Assembly (NCBI GenBank): GCA_964391015.1
Contig: CAYMKU010000015.1
Span: forward strand, 1 to 64,000
Direction of reading: 5' to 3'
DNA from: XYD12-FULL-36-8 sp964391015
Lineage (GTDB): Bacteria; Bacteroidota; Ignavibacteria; Ignavibacteriales; Ignavibacteriaceae
Length of the DNA: 64,000 bases
Below, piece after piece: positions 26,012-34,285 of this stretch (position 1 is its first letter; every line of letters starts with the position of its first letter). The translations under genes and the position numbers were made by a program. A model generated the notes under the pieces. That model was not told the DNA's origin. It saw only the letters and a list, made by a program, of their open reading frames with translations, and did not search any database.

Positions 26012-26020
26012 CCAGCTAAC
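26012..26020 (+). other. Lone attC R'' box closing the second cassette
   Basis: CCAGCTAAC complements GTTAGCTGG at 25257-25265 over all nine bases. The rest of an attC (inner arms and GTT box) is not seen in the next 100 bases, so this site seems truncated. Confidence 0.55.
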
Positions 26021-26060
26021 CTCTTTAATAAGTAAAAAGTCATGGGCAACATAATGCTGA

Positions 26061-26456
26061 ATGATTTCCTTTATGAAAACACCAGAAGATATTCTTAGAG
26101 AATGGTTACATGCGGTAAACACAGGAGACCTTGAAAACCTCCTCGAACTTTATGATAAGAGTGCTGTGTTGATACCAACATTTTCCAACAGATTATTAAA
26201 AACTCCAGAGGATATTCGCGAGTACTTTGTAAAACTTTCGAACCGTGATAAACTTAGCGTAGAACTGCATGAGAAAACTCTCATTGTTCAGAAAATAACC
26301 GACCATATCTTTTCTTTGTGTGGAATTTATTGCTGGCATTTCTCAATGGATGGAGAGCTATTCAGCTTTGAAGCACGTTTTAGTTATGTGGTTAATGTAA
26401 TGCTGGCAAGTCCAATCATACAACATCACTCATCTCAAATTCCTCGAATGCTCTGA
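26061..26456 (+). CDS. SnoaL-like/CaMKII-association-domain protein (NTF2-like fold)
   Basis: A small cone-shaped NTF2-like protein of unknown ligand. The pattern EDILREWLHAVNTGDLENLLELYDKSAVLIPTFSN, then TPEDIREYF, FEARFSYV and a C-terminal HHSSQIP agrees with the CaMKII-association-domain group. The usual stretch before the HHSS (an N-x-GKW-like turn) is missing in frame. A shifted frame there reads NAGK, so two compensating indels may have altered the last strand. Start is ATG 26061 or 26073 (MKTPED). It lies just beyond the cassette region and may be the first chromosomal gene. Confidence 0.65.
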   Translation: MISFMKTPEDILREWLHAVNTGDLENLLELYDKSAVLIPTFSNRLLKTPEDIREYFVKLSNRDKLSVELHEKTLIVQKITDHIFSLCGIYCWHFSMDGELFSFEARFSYVVNVMLASPIIQHHSSQIPRML

Positions 26457-26818
26457 TTAAAGTATAAGAATCACTCAACTTTATTGGAGCAAATCTTCTT
26501 ACTATTAACAAAATAACTTATTTGGTTTGAAAAATCTTCAACAAATAATACTCGTCTCACATTAACTCTCTTTGAAATTTTGCGATTATTAAAGAAAAAA
26601 CAATCTTCAGTTTACCATGTTCCAAAATCTGTTAATGGAACAATAATTGTTTATTTCGATTGTCAATAAAGTATTATTGGAAATAGAAATTTCACTTTAA
26701 CAAGAAATGTTTGTCCGCCGAAATATTAAAAAAAACCTAAACAGCGTTGAAGTTTAAAAAATATATTACAAAATTTGCAGCAGGAAAAATTAAATCATAA
26801 AAGCAGTCCAGAATAAGT
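26457..26818. other. Intergenic stretch without recognised gene
   Basis: AT-rich, with stops in all frames and no repeat or RNA motif that I can identify. A frame on the minus strand overlaps its right end and most of the next gene; I judge it a shadow of the zinc-ribbon gene. Confidence 0.5.
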
Positions 26819-27115
26819 ATGGCTCCGGAAAAATACATTAGAAAATTTCGCACAGTGGCTACCATATCGTGGCTTGGATTTGGATTCTTAGCAATTACGT
26901 TGATGATTCTCTCGGTAGTGCCACGCATACATATAGTACCTTTTGTTGCAATAGCAGTCGGTACGATTCCTATCTTAGCATTCAAATTTATGAATAAAGT
27001 TGAATGCCCTCGATGCAAACATAAAATGAAAATACATTCAGGTTTTCCGCACGTAATTTACAAATGCACTAAGTGTGAGCATGTTGTTAACACTAATGTG
27101 TATTCAGATTTTTAA
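26819..27115 (+). CDS. Small membrane protein with C-terminal zinc ribbon
   Basis: 98 residues: two hydrophobic helices (about 16-34 and 38-56) followed by a soluble zinc ribbon, CPRCKHKM ... YKCTKCEHV, with four cysteines in two CxxC knuckles. Function unknown. It is followed 14 bases later by a thioredoxin-like gene in the same direction, so they may be co-transcribed. A 93-residue frame on the opposite strand lacks comparable motifs. Confidence 0.65.
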   Translation: MAPEKYIRKFRTVATISWLGFGFLAITLMILSVVPRIHIVPFVAIAVGTIPILAFKFMNKVECPRCKHKMKIHSGFPHVIYKCTKCEHVVNTNVYSDF

Positions 27116-27129
27116 TTGTAATTGAAAGT

Positions 27130-27633
27130 ATGAAACACTTCAACATTATCTTCTTAATCATAATCTTTATCGTTCCTGTTTCAAGAGTGTACTCGCAGAT
27201 GGATTCGCTTCAAAAGGCAAGAACTGAGAAATTAAATGTGGAAGAAAGAATCAAATTTGATCCGAACAAAAATCCATTTGACGATTTGAAGATTACGATA
27301 ATAAAAGCGCAAGAGACTAAAAAAAGAATTTTGCTTGATGTCGGCGGTGAGTGGTGCATTTGGTGCCATAAATTGGATGCTTTCTTCGAAGCTAACAAGG
27401 ATGTCACTGAATTTATGAATGAGCACTTTGTGGTTTTGAAGATCAATTACAGTAAAGAAAATAAGAACGAAAAGTTTCTGTCTCAGTATCCTAAAATTCC
27501 TGGTTATCCTCATTTATTCGTGCTTGATTCGGATGGAAAGCTTTTACACTCTCAAGATACGGGCGACTTAGAAAAAGATGGCGGGCATGATAGAGATAAA
27601 GTTTTAGCTTTTCTCAAAGAGTGGGCAAAATAA
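27130..27633 (+). CDS. Secreted thioredoxin-like protein
   Basis: A signal peptide (IIFLIIIFIVPVSRVYSQ) is followed by a thioredoxin fold in which the active motif reads GGEWCIWCHKLDAFF, so the redox pair is CIWC, as in DUF255/thioredoxin_7-like and DsbD C-terminal-like proteins. A later cis-proline region IPGYPHLFVLDSDGK is present. It should act in the periplasm in thiol reduction or protein folding. Its stop codon abuts the stop of the convergent exonuclease gene with no intervening base. Confidence 0.85.
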   Translation: MKHFNIIFLIIIFIVPVSRVYSQMDSLQKARTEKLNVEERIKFDPNKNPFDDLKITIIKAQETKKRILLDVGGEWCIWCHKLDAFFEANKDVTEFMNEHFVVLKINYSKENKNEKFLSQYPKIPGYPHLFVLDSDGKLLHSQDTGDLEKDGGHDRDKVLAFLKEWAK

Positions 27634-29349
27634 TTATTGTTGGGTAATTAAAGTTTTCAAATCAAAAATAGTCTCTTCCGGTAAGCTGTATCTTGTGGAT
27701 TGGCTTGTGAGTTTTCGGTATAGTTCATCTTTGTTGTTAAATTCCTTCAAGTAAAAACACCGTACTTTGTTTCGATTTTTAATCAGCCAATTCAGAGTTA
27801 TTTTCATTTTTTCTAAATCTTCTTCATTTGGCAGCATATCGGTTTGAATAGTCTGAGCGAAATAATCATCAATTGCATCTTCAAATAAGTCTCTATCTTT
27901 CAAGCCGTGTTTCTTCACGTAAATCTTTCCTGATAACAATAAAACATAATCTCTTGTAAATGTTTCGTTAATTTCAAATAATACATTTGCTCTGTTTACC
28001 GGTTCGGCTAATAGGGAGGTCTTATGTGTTTGCGCAAGAATCAGATCAATAACTTCTTTTACCTCTTGTGCGTTTTCATATTTTTGCTTTGCAGAGTAAT
28101 CTTTCATTTTATTAATCATCCGATTCAAAGCAAACTGATTCTTCCCATACATAAACTCATAAACTTTTTCAAGCTCATCAGCATAGTTTAATTTGTTTTT
28201 AGTTTCACAGGGAGCTAAACATCTGTCAATATCAGCGAGGAAGCATCGCTTATTCTTTGCGAAATCTTTATTGCTGCATTCTCTAATTGCAAAAGCTTTG
28301 TTAACCATTTCAAACATTGAGAAAGCTTTTCGTTTTGTACTGAATAAACCAAAGTAATCATTACCGTCAAAGTCAAAATGATTGCATATTTCTAAATCGG
28401 GAAAATTGTGAATTGTATTCACTCTTAAAAAATATTTGTTGCCGTATTTTTTGAGTTGTGTGTTCAATCTCGGGTTTTTTACTTTAATTGATTCGGCTTC
28501 CTTCAAAAGAGCAGTCAATTCAGAATTAGTTAATTCAATTTTTAATTTGGAAGCACTTTTAATAATCTTCTTTGCTTTCCTTGGTGCTGTGCTTGAGAAA
28601 TATGAGCGAATTCTTTCCCTCAATGATTTTGCTTTACCGATATAAACGGCTTTACCTTTTGAATTAAGAAAGTAATAAACTCCTGGAGCATCTGGCAGTG
28701 AATCAAATTCACTCAAAATTTTATTTTTAAGATTTGCACCTTCTGTTTGAGAAAATGCTGTGTATTGAAAATTTACAAATTCGGCTAATGTTTCTAGCCC
28801 CAAATTCTTTTTAATATGCTTTACCATTTTAATTAGAACTTTAGCTGTGGTTTCAGCATCACCTAACGCTCGGTGTGATGAGCTATTTCTAATTTTTAGA
28901 GAAGAAGAAACCGCTCCAAGCGATTTACTTTTAAGCATTGGAAAAATTCGTCGTGCAATTTTTAGCGTACAAAGGTTTAAGTTTTTTGGTTCTGTTTTTC
29001 CGCAATAGTTAAATTCTCGTTTGAGAAAGCTTTTATCGAAGGAAAGATTGTGCCCTGCAATTACATCATCACCAATAAACTTAATTACACCATCTGCTAT
29101 ATCATCGAAGAATGGAGCATCATAAACATCCTCATTCGAAATGCCTGTAAATCCTGTTATGAATGCTGGAATATCTCTGCCTGGATTGATAAGTGAATGA
29201 TACTTTTCAACGATTTTTAAATTTTTGACTCGAACTATTCCCAATTCGATTATGTTATTGTATTGAGGTGAAAGTCCAGTTGTCTCTACATCCAACACAC
29301 AAAAGCTTGCTTTATCAATTGGCAGGGAAAGAATTTCTTCGTAACGCAT
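27634..29349 (-). CDS. DEDD exonuclease fused to a UvrC-like GIY-YIG nuclease
   Basis: The N-terminal 175 residues are a DnaQ-like 3'-5' exonuclease: CVLDVETTGLSPQYNNIIELG, GHNLSFDKSFLKRE and SSHRALGDAETT give the DEDDh set. After a linker comes a GIY-YIG domain (PDAPGVYYFLNSKGKAVYIGKAKSLRERIRSYF) and a cysteine motif like that of UvrC (CFLADIDRCLAPCE), then a helical region. The 571-residue fusion is a known repair-type protein related to Cho and UvrC; its role is probably a second, UvrB-independent incision plus end trimming. The window thus holds two GIY-YIG proteins, this one and uvrC at the left edge. Confidence 0.88.
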   Translation of the reverse strand: MRYEEILSLPIDKASFCVLDVETTGLSPQYNNIIELGIVRVKNLKIVEKYHSLINPGRDIPAFITGFTGISNEDVYDAPFFDDIADGVIKFIGDDVIAGHNLSFDKSFLKREFNYCGKTEPKNLNLCTLKIARRIFPMLKSKSLGAVSSSLKIRNSSSHRALGDAETTAKVLIKMVKHIKKNLGLETLAEFVNFQYTAFSQTEGANLKNKILSEFDSLPDAPGVYYFLNSKGKAVYIGKAKSLRERIRSYFSSTAPRKAKKIIKSASKLKIELTNSELTALLKEAESIKVKNPRLNTQLKKYGNKYFLRVNTIHNFPDLEICNHFDFDGNDYFGLFSTKRKAFSMFEMVNKAFAIRECSNKDFAKNKRCFLADIDRCLAPCETKNKLNYADELEKVYEFMYGKNQFALNRMINKMKDYSAKQKYENAQEVKEVIDLILAQTHKTSLLAEPVNRANVLFEINETFTRDYVLLLSGKIYVKKHGLKDRDLFEDAIDDYFAQTIQTDMLPNEEDLEKMKITLNWLIKNRNKVRCFYLKEFNNKDELYRKLTSQSTRYSLPEETIFDLKTLITQQ

Positions 29350-29434
29350 TTTGAATAAAATAATTTATAACGATGTGTTTTCTTTTTAATTAGGAGTAAT
29401 CTGAATATATTTTCAAAACAAATTTACGAAAGAT

Positions 29435-30238
29435 ATGAGCTACTTAAATACACTTTTTATTGGTGATATTATCGGTAAACCTGGTATGGATTTGGTAACT
29501 ATGTGGCTGCCAGGACTTATTCAAAAATACAAGGCGGACTTTGTCATTGCTAACGGTGAGAATGTTTCTGATGGGAAAGGATGTACAGATAAAGAAGGAA
29601 GAGAACTTTTTGCTCTTGGTGTAAATGTTATCACTGGTGGAAATCATACATGGGATAAACATCAATCTCAAGATTATCTAAAGAATGAGCCACGGTCACT
29701 TCGTCCATTAAATTATCCCAAAGGAACATACGGTAATGGATATTACATTGCCGAAACTAAAAAGGGAAAGGTTGCCGTGATGAATTTGCAAGGAAGATCG
29801 TTCATGGCAACAATTGATTGCCCTTTTAGAACTGCAGATTTTTTCTTACCAAAAATCAAAGCCGAAGCAAAAATAGTCTTTATTGATTTTCATGCTGAGG
29901 CAACAGCCGAGAAAATTGCAATGTCTCATCATCTTGATGGGAGAATAAGTGCACTAATTGGTACTCATACTCATGTTCAAACTGCTGATGAACGAATCAT
30001 GCCTCAAGGAACAGGATTTATTACCGATGTTGGAATGACCGGTCCTTACGATTCTGTTATCGGAATGAAAAAGCAAGCTGCTTTAAATAGATTCATCCTT
30101 CAAACACCTCAAAAGTATGAAACTGCAAGCGATGATGTTCATCTTTGCGGTTTGTTTTTGAAAGTTGATACTGATACAGGAAAAACTTTGGAAATGGAAA
30201 GAATATTATTCCCGGAATTCATAAGGAGAAATGCATAA
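29435..30238 (+). CDS. ymdB: YmdB-family metallophosphoesterase (TIGR00282)
   Basis: A two-metal phosphodiesterase; the Bacillus homologue hydrolyses 2',3'-cyclic nucleotides and influences sporulation and biofilm choice. The motif series is complete: TLFIGDIIGKPG, ANGENVSDGKG, GVNVITGGNHTWD, FIDFHAEATAEKIAM and LIGTHTHVQTADERI, with 267 residues as usual. It is transcribed rightwards; the next gene (a DNA methyltransferase) starts 6 bases after its stop, which suggests that module was inserted directly behind it. Confidence 0.9.
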   Translation: MSYLNTLFIGDIIGKPGMDLVTMWLPGLIQKYKADFVIANGENVSDGKGCTDKEGRELFALGVNVITGGNHTWDKHQSQDYLKNEPRSLRPLNYPKGTYGNGYYIAETKKGKVAVMNLQGRSFMATIDCPFRTADFFLPKIKAEAKIVFIDFHAEATAEKIAMSHHLDGRISALIGTHTHVQTADERIMPQGTGFITDVGMTGPYDSVIGMKKQAALNRFILQTPQKYETASDDVHLCGLFLKVDTDTGKTLEMERILFPEFIRRNA

Positions 30239-30244
30239 TAGGTT

Positions 30245-31234
30245 ATGGAAAATTTTCCTTTACCTAGAATTGATAAAGATAAAAAATTAAGTGCTCTGCT
30301 TCTAAAGCACTGTAGAATAAAGCCTGGTGATATTTGGGAAGACCCTAAGCATAGACATAGGGTAGCCTGTGTTGATTCCTCAGATGAATTGTCAATTAAA
30401 AAATTAATGTCTAGTAATAAATCATCTCTTGCCATCCAAGATCCTCCTTATAACTTTGTTGCATTTCAGGAAAGAAGAATTGAAGAATTTATCGCATGGT
30501 GTAAAAAATGGATTTCAATCAACTATAGAATTCTTAAAGATAATTCATCCCTTTATATCTGGTTGGGTGCTGATCAAAATAGTCACTTTCAACCTTTAGC
30601 AGATTTTATTTTCATGATGCGCTCGTCAGGATTTCGGTCAAAAAGCTTTATATCTATGAGAAATCAAAGGGGATATGGAACTCAGAAAAATTGGATGGCT
30701 GTTAGACAAGAGTTATTGTTTTATGTTAAAGGAAAACCTACGTTCAATCCCAATGCTGAGTATACAGATATTCCGAGAATTCTTCGAGGTTATTACAAAA
30801 AAATCGATGGTAAAACAACAGAGAATTTAGAAAGAAGTAAATCTGAGTACATCCGTGCAGGTAATGTATGGGTTGATATTCAACAAGTTTTTTATAGGAA
30901 GGAAGAGAACGTTAATGGATGTTTTGCTCAAAAACCTATAAAGGCTATTCAACGAATAGTTCAAGCAAGTAGCAAACCAGATGATATAATTGTTGATTTT
31001 TTTTCTCATTCAGGAACGACTTTGCTAGCTTCAGAAATTGAAGAAAGGAGATGTTTCACTTCTGAAATAGATCCTGTCTTTTGTGAAATAACTCTCCGAA
31101 GATTGGAGCATTACAGAAAAACGGGAAAGACTGGTTGGCAAAATTCCAATCCTTTTGTTGATGACATTTTAGACGATAAAAAAATACGTTTTCATTTAAA
31201 AGAAAACTATGATTACATAAAAGGAATTTTTTAA
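30245..31234 (+). CDS. Site-specific DNA methyltransferase (amino-methyltransferase, beta class)
   Basis: This enzyme transfers a methyl group to adenine N6 or cytosine N4. Motif IV is D66-P-P-Y69 in IQDPPYNF; the SAM-binding motif I equivalent lies C-terminally at residues 250-259 (VDFFSHSGTT), followed by SEIEERRCFTSEIDP. The order (catalytic before SAM-binding) defines the beta class, and the gap between motifs holds the target-recognition part. The next gene, 25 bases on, encodes a DUF3644 protein, so the pair looks like a restriction-modification or related defence module. It sits between ymdB and folD. The recognised sequence cannot be deduced. Confidence 0.9.
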   Translation: MENFPLPRIDKDKKLSALLLKHCRIKPGDIWEDPKHRHRVACVDSSDELSIKKLMSSNKSSLAIQDPPYNFVAFQERRIEEFIAWCKKWISINYRILKDNSSLYIWLGADQNSHFQPLADFIFMMRSSGFRSKSFISMRNQRGYGTQKNWMAVRQELLFYVKGKPTFNPNAEYTDIPRILRGYYKKIDGKTTENLERSKSEYIRAGNVWVDIQQVFYRKEENVNGCFAQKPIKAIQRIVQASSKPDDIIVDFFSHSGTTLLASEIEERRCFTSEIDPVFCEITLRRLEHYRKTGKTGWQNSNPFVDDILDDKKIRFHLKENYDYIKGIF

Positions 31235-31259
31235 GGCGTGAAAAAATGGTTATAGGAAT

Positions 31260-32522
31260 ATGAGCTTAAAGAAACTCTTAAACGCCGATCAGAATAATAC
31301 TTTGTTTATTGAGTATCATAAATATATAGCTGTATGCAAAAAAAATGATGCTCGACCGAATTTGAGGGATTTTTTTTCTCACCTAAAGTCAATTCATCCC
31401 GAATTTTATGATTTTAAGAATAAACAGCTTAGTAACCAAATTATTGCATCAAGAAATAAGTATGGAAGTATGTTATGGCCGAATCTTGATGATCTTCAGA
31501 GTTATATTTCATTGAATTCCCAATCTTTCCTTGATAAATCCATCAAAGCGGCTCTATTAGCAGTTGAAATTTATAATAAACCAACAATTAGTTATCGTAC
31601 AGAGGGGTATATCGTCATGATGATTATTGCATGGACTTCATTATTCCATGCGATGTTTTCAAACAATGGTATCTCTTTCACATATAAAAATAAAGCTAAT
31701 GGAGAAGAAAAGTTTTTAGAACTAGGTAAGTGTTTAGCTAAATACAGTGGTGCATTAAAGAAAGAGATTGAAGCGAATTTGACTTTTTTAATACAATTAA
31801 GGGACATGATTGAACATAGGATTATTCCTGATTTGGATGATGTGGTTTTTGGAGAATGTCAGGCATGTTTGTTTAACTATGAACAAATCCTAGTTGATAA
31901 TTTTGGACCACATTATGAGATGAGCAATTCTCTTGCTTATTCTTTACAGTTTTCAAGAAAATATTCTAAAGAACAAGTAAAATCTAAAAAAAATTATGAT
32001 CTAAATAATTATAATTCTATTATTCAGTTTATCGAAAAGTATAGAACTAATTTGGATCCGGACATCTTCCAGAGTATTAATTATTCATTTAGAGTTTTCA
32101 TGATACCAAAAGTTGGGAATCATATCGAGTCATCAGATTTAGCGATTGAATTCATAAAATATGATCCCAATAAAAAAACTGAATATGATTCTTATGAAAA
32201 ATTACTTTATGTAATTCGTGATAAAAGAGTTTCCGGCGAATATGTAAAAGCTGGTGAAGTAGCAAAACAGGTATATGAAAAATTGAAGGATCAAAAACCT
32301 GTTGGCTGGAAATTTTCTGCTAGTTATCATCATGCAAAATGTACTAAGTACTTTAAAGTAAGGAATGGTCATTATATAGGGCAGCAAGAAAAAACAAATA
32401 CTAAATATTGTATTTATGACCCGACCTTTGATCAGCACATTTATACAAAAGAGTGGATTTCATTCTTAGTGGATAAACTTAAGAATGGTGAATTGTATAT
32501 AAAAATAATGAATGCCAATTAA
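31260..32522 (+). CDS. DUF3644-domain protein, putative partner of the methyltransferase
   Basis: Residues about 85-200 match DUF3644 (FLDKSIKAALLAVEIYNKPT, EGYIVMMIIAWTSLFHAMF, and a helix ending in RDMIEHRI). The rest is helical and charged; the C-terminal 120 residues (EYDSYEKLLYVIRDKRVSGEY) look like a winged-helix or DNA-contacting region, a guess. DUF3644 proteins have been listed among defence-associated families, but the biochemical activity is not established to my knowledge. It could be the restriction or effector component for the adjacent methyltransferase. No nuclease signature such as PD-(D/E)xK can be assigned with confidence. Confidence 0.65.
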   Translation: MSLKKLLNADQNNTLFIEYHKYIAVCKKNDARPNLRDFFSHLKSIHPEFYDFKNKQLSNQIIASRNKYGSMLWPNLDDLQSYISLNSQSFLDKSIKAALLAVEIYNKPTISYRTEGYIVMMIIAWTSLFHAMFSNNGISFTYKNKANGEEKFLELGKCLAKYSGALKKEIEANLTFLIQLRDMIEHRIIPDLDDVVFGECQACLFNYEQILVDNFGPHYEMSNSLAYSLQFSRKYSKEQVKSKKNYDLNNYNSIIQFIEKYRTNLDPDIFQSINYSFRVFMIPKVGNHIESSDLAIEFIKYDPNKKTEYDSYEKLLYVIRDKRVSGEYVKAGEVAKQVYEKLKDQKPVGWKFSASYHHAKCTKYFKVRNGHYIGQQEKTNTKYCIYDPTFDQHIYTKEWISFLVDKLKNGELYIKIMNAN

Positions 32523-32557
32523 ATCTAACTAGTACACTTAAATTTTATTATCACAAA

Positions 32558-33454
32558 ATGATTCTAATTGACGGAAAAAAAGTAGCAGCAGAAATCCGTG
32601 AAGAATTGAAAAAAGGAATTGATAAGCTTAAACCAGAAAGCAAATCCGTTCCAGGTTTAGTTGCAATTCTAGTAGGAAACAATCCAGCTTCTGAATCTTA
32701 TGTCCGAGGAAAAGGCAAAGCCTGTGAAGAAGTTGGAATGCGAAGTATAATTGAAAAATTACCTGCTGAAATTTCTGAACAGGAATTGTTAGAGATTATT
32801 CGAAAATATAATTTGGATAGAAGCTACAACGGAATTCTCGTCCAACTTCCACTACCAAAACATATTAATGAAGAAAAAGTTATCAAAGAAATTCTTCCCG
32901 AAAAAGATGTTGATGGCTTTCACCCAATAAGTGTTGGTAATCTTGTAATTGGAAACGATACTTTCTTACCTTGTACGCCAGCAGGGATTCATGAATTATT
33001 AATGAGATACAAAGTCCCCATTAAAGGAAAACATGTTGTAATCATCGGTAGAAGTAATATTGTTGGGAAACCGATTGCGAATATACTTCTTCAAAAAAAT
33101 GAAAATGCAAATGCTATAGTTACAATTTGTCACTCTGCTGCAAAAGATATTGCGTACTTTACAAGACAGGCTGATATTTTAATAGCTGCAATTGGACAGC
33201 CAAAATTTGTGAAAGCGGATATGGTGAAGGATGGCGCTATCGTAATTGATGTCGGAATAAATCGTGTTGAAGATGTCTCTGCTCCCAGGGGATATAGACT
33301 TGTTGGTGATGTAGATTTTGATGAAGTGAGTAAAAAAGTGTCGTTAATAACGCCTGTTCCAGGTGGCGTTGGACCAATGACGATTGCGATGTTGCTAAAA
33401 AATACTTTTAAAGCTTTTATGATGCAAAATTCGATTAGTGGAAAGCAGAGTTGA
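32558..33454 (+). CDS. folD: Bifunctional methylene-tetrahydrofolate dehydrogenase/cyclohydrolase
   Basis: FolD interconverts 5,10-methylene- and 10-formyl-tetrahydrofolate for one-carbon metabolism. Signatures are VGNNPASESYVRGKGKACEEVGM, YNGILVQLPLPKHI, the DGFHP turn, HVVIIGRSNIVGKP for NADP binding, and PVPGGVGPMTIAMLL at the end. The 298-residue length is normal. It begins 35 bases past the methyltransferase/DUF3644 module; the following three genes are in the same orientation with tiny gaps and form an operon. Confidence 0.95.
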   Translation: MILIDGKKVAAEIREELKKGIDKLKPESKSVPGLVAILVGNNPASESYVRGKGKACEEVGMRSIIEKLPAEISEQELLEIIRKYNLDRSYNGILVQLPLPKHINEEKVIKEILPEKDVDGFHPISVGNLVIGNDTFLPCTPAGIHELLMRYKVPIKGKHVVIIGRSNIVGKPIANILLQKNENANAIVTICHSAAKDIAYFTRQADILIAAIGQPKFVKADMVKDGAIVIDVGINRVEDVSAPRGYRLVGDVDFDEVSKKVSLITPVPGGVGPMTIAMLLKNTFKAFMMQNSISGKQS

Positions 33455-33464
33455 ACTATAAAAA

Positions 33465-33698
33465 ATGATTCTTGATGTGATAGTCAGAAAAACTGATGAT
33501 GGTTTCACTGCGGAGATTCGTTCGTTAAAGGGATGTGAATCGTGGGCACATGATGAGGAAACAGTGTTGAACAAGATATTAGAAGTTGCTTCGTTTTATT
33601 TAAGAATTGACTCACCAAAGAAAATTAAACTTGATAAAGCACGGGTTTCAAAAAGTAAATCTGTTTATAAGCTTGTCGTCGACAAAGAATTTCTGTGA
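33465..33698 (+). CDS. Small HicB-like protein
   Basis: A 77-residue protein with the beta-strand pattern of HicB-type antitoxins: VIVRKTDDGFTAEIRSLKGCESWAHDEETVLNKILEVASFYL resembles the partly degraded RNase H fold of HicB. No HicA toxin is beside it and no DNA-binding tail is present, so a toxin-antitoxin role is unlikely. It is 10 bases after folD and overlaps the SpoU methyltransferase start (GTGA), so it belongs to this operon. Confidence 0.55.
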   Translation: MILDVIVRKTDDGFTAEIRSLKGCESWAHDEETVLNKILEVASFYLRIDSPKKIKLDKARVSKSKSVYKLVVDKEFL

Positions 33699-34285
33699 AA
33701 GAATTTAAATCCGAAAAGCGACTACAAAAGATTGTTGGTGTTGTAAAAGCACGTCAATACTCACTTCGAATTGTACTTGAAAATATTCATGACCCTCATA
33801 ATGTTAGTGCAATCTTCCGAACTTGCGATGCTGTGGGAGTTCCAAAAGTTTCATTGATTTATTATTTAGAAAAATTTCCGAAGATTGGGAAAAAGTCTTC
33901 TGCTTCTGCTTTCAAGTGGGTTGAAAAAGAAAAATTTAACAATGTTGTTGAATGTTATTCTTCGCTCCGGAATGAAGGATATAAAATTTATGCTTCTTCA
34001 ATTTCGAATGATGCTGTTGATTTTTATAAACTTGATTTCAAGCGAAAGGTTGCAATAGTTTTTGGTAATGAACATCGTGGAGTATCAGAAGATGCTACAA
34101 TGCTTGCTGATAAGAAATTTAAAATTCCTATGTTCGGAATGGTTCAAAGTTTGAATGTGTCAGTTGCAACGGCTGTTGTTTTGTATGAAGTTCTAAGACA
34201 ACGGCTAAATAAAGGTTTTTATGATAAAAGCGAATTAAGCGAAACTGTTCTTGAAGAATTAGTAGAGAAGTGGGCAAGAAAGTAA
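33695..34285 (+). CDS. SpoU-family RNA 2'-O-methyltransferase (TrmH-like)
   Basis: A SPOUT methyltransferase that forms a knot around S-adenosylmethionine and probably methylates the ribose of a tRNA or rRNA nucleotide. Motif 1 is ENIHDPHNVSAIFRTCDAVG; motif 2 is VAIVFGNEHRGVSEDA; motif 3 is IPMFGMVQSLNVSVATAVVLYE. These fit tRNA Gm18 methyltransferases (TrmH), but the exact target is not proved. Start is GTG in a GTGA overlap with the HicB-like gene. aroA starts immediately after the stop. Confidence 0.88.
   Translation: MKEFKSEKRLQKIVGVVKARQYSLRIVLENIHDPHNVSAIFRTCDAVGVPKVSLIYYLEKFPKIGKKSSASAFKWVEKEKFNNVVECYSSLRNEGYKIYASSISNDAVDFYKLDFKRKVAIVFGNEHRGVSEDATMLADKKFKIPMFGMVQSLNVSVATAVVLYEVLRQRLNKGFYDKSELSETVLEELVEKWARK

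Noticed and set aside
26737..27018. 93-codon minus-strand frame opposite the zinc-ribbon gene
   Set aside because: It lacks motifs, while the plus strand encodes two CxxC knuckles and two membrane helices.
32523..32529. ATCTAAC after the DUF3644 gene as an attC box
   Set aside because: No complementary inner arms or GTT box follow, so the match is by chance.
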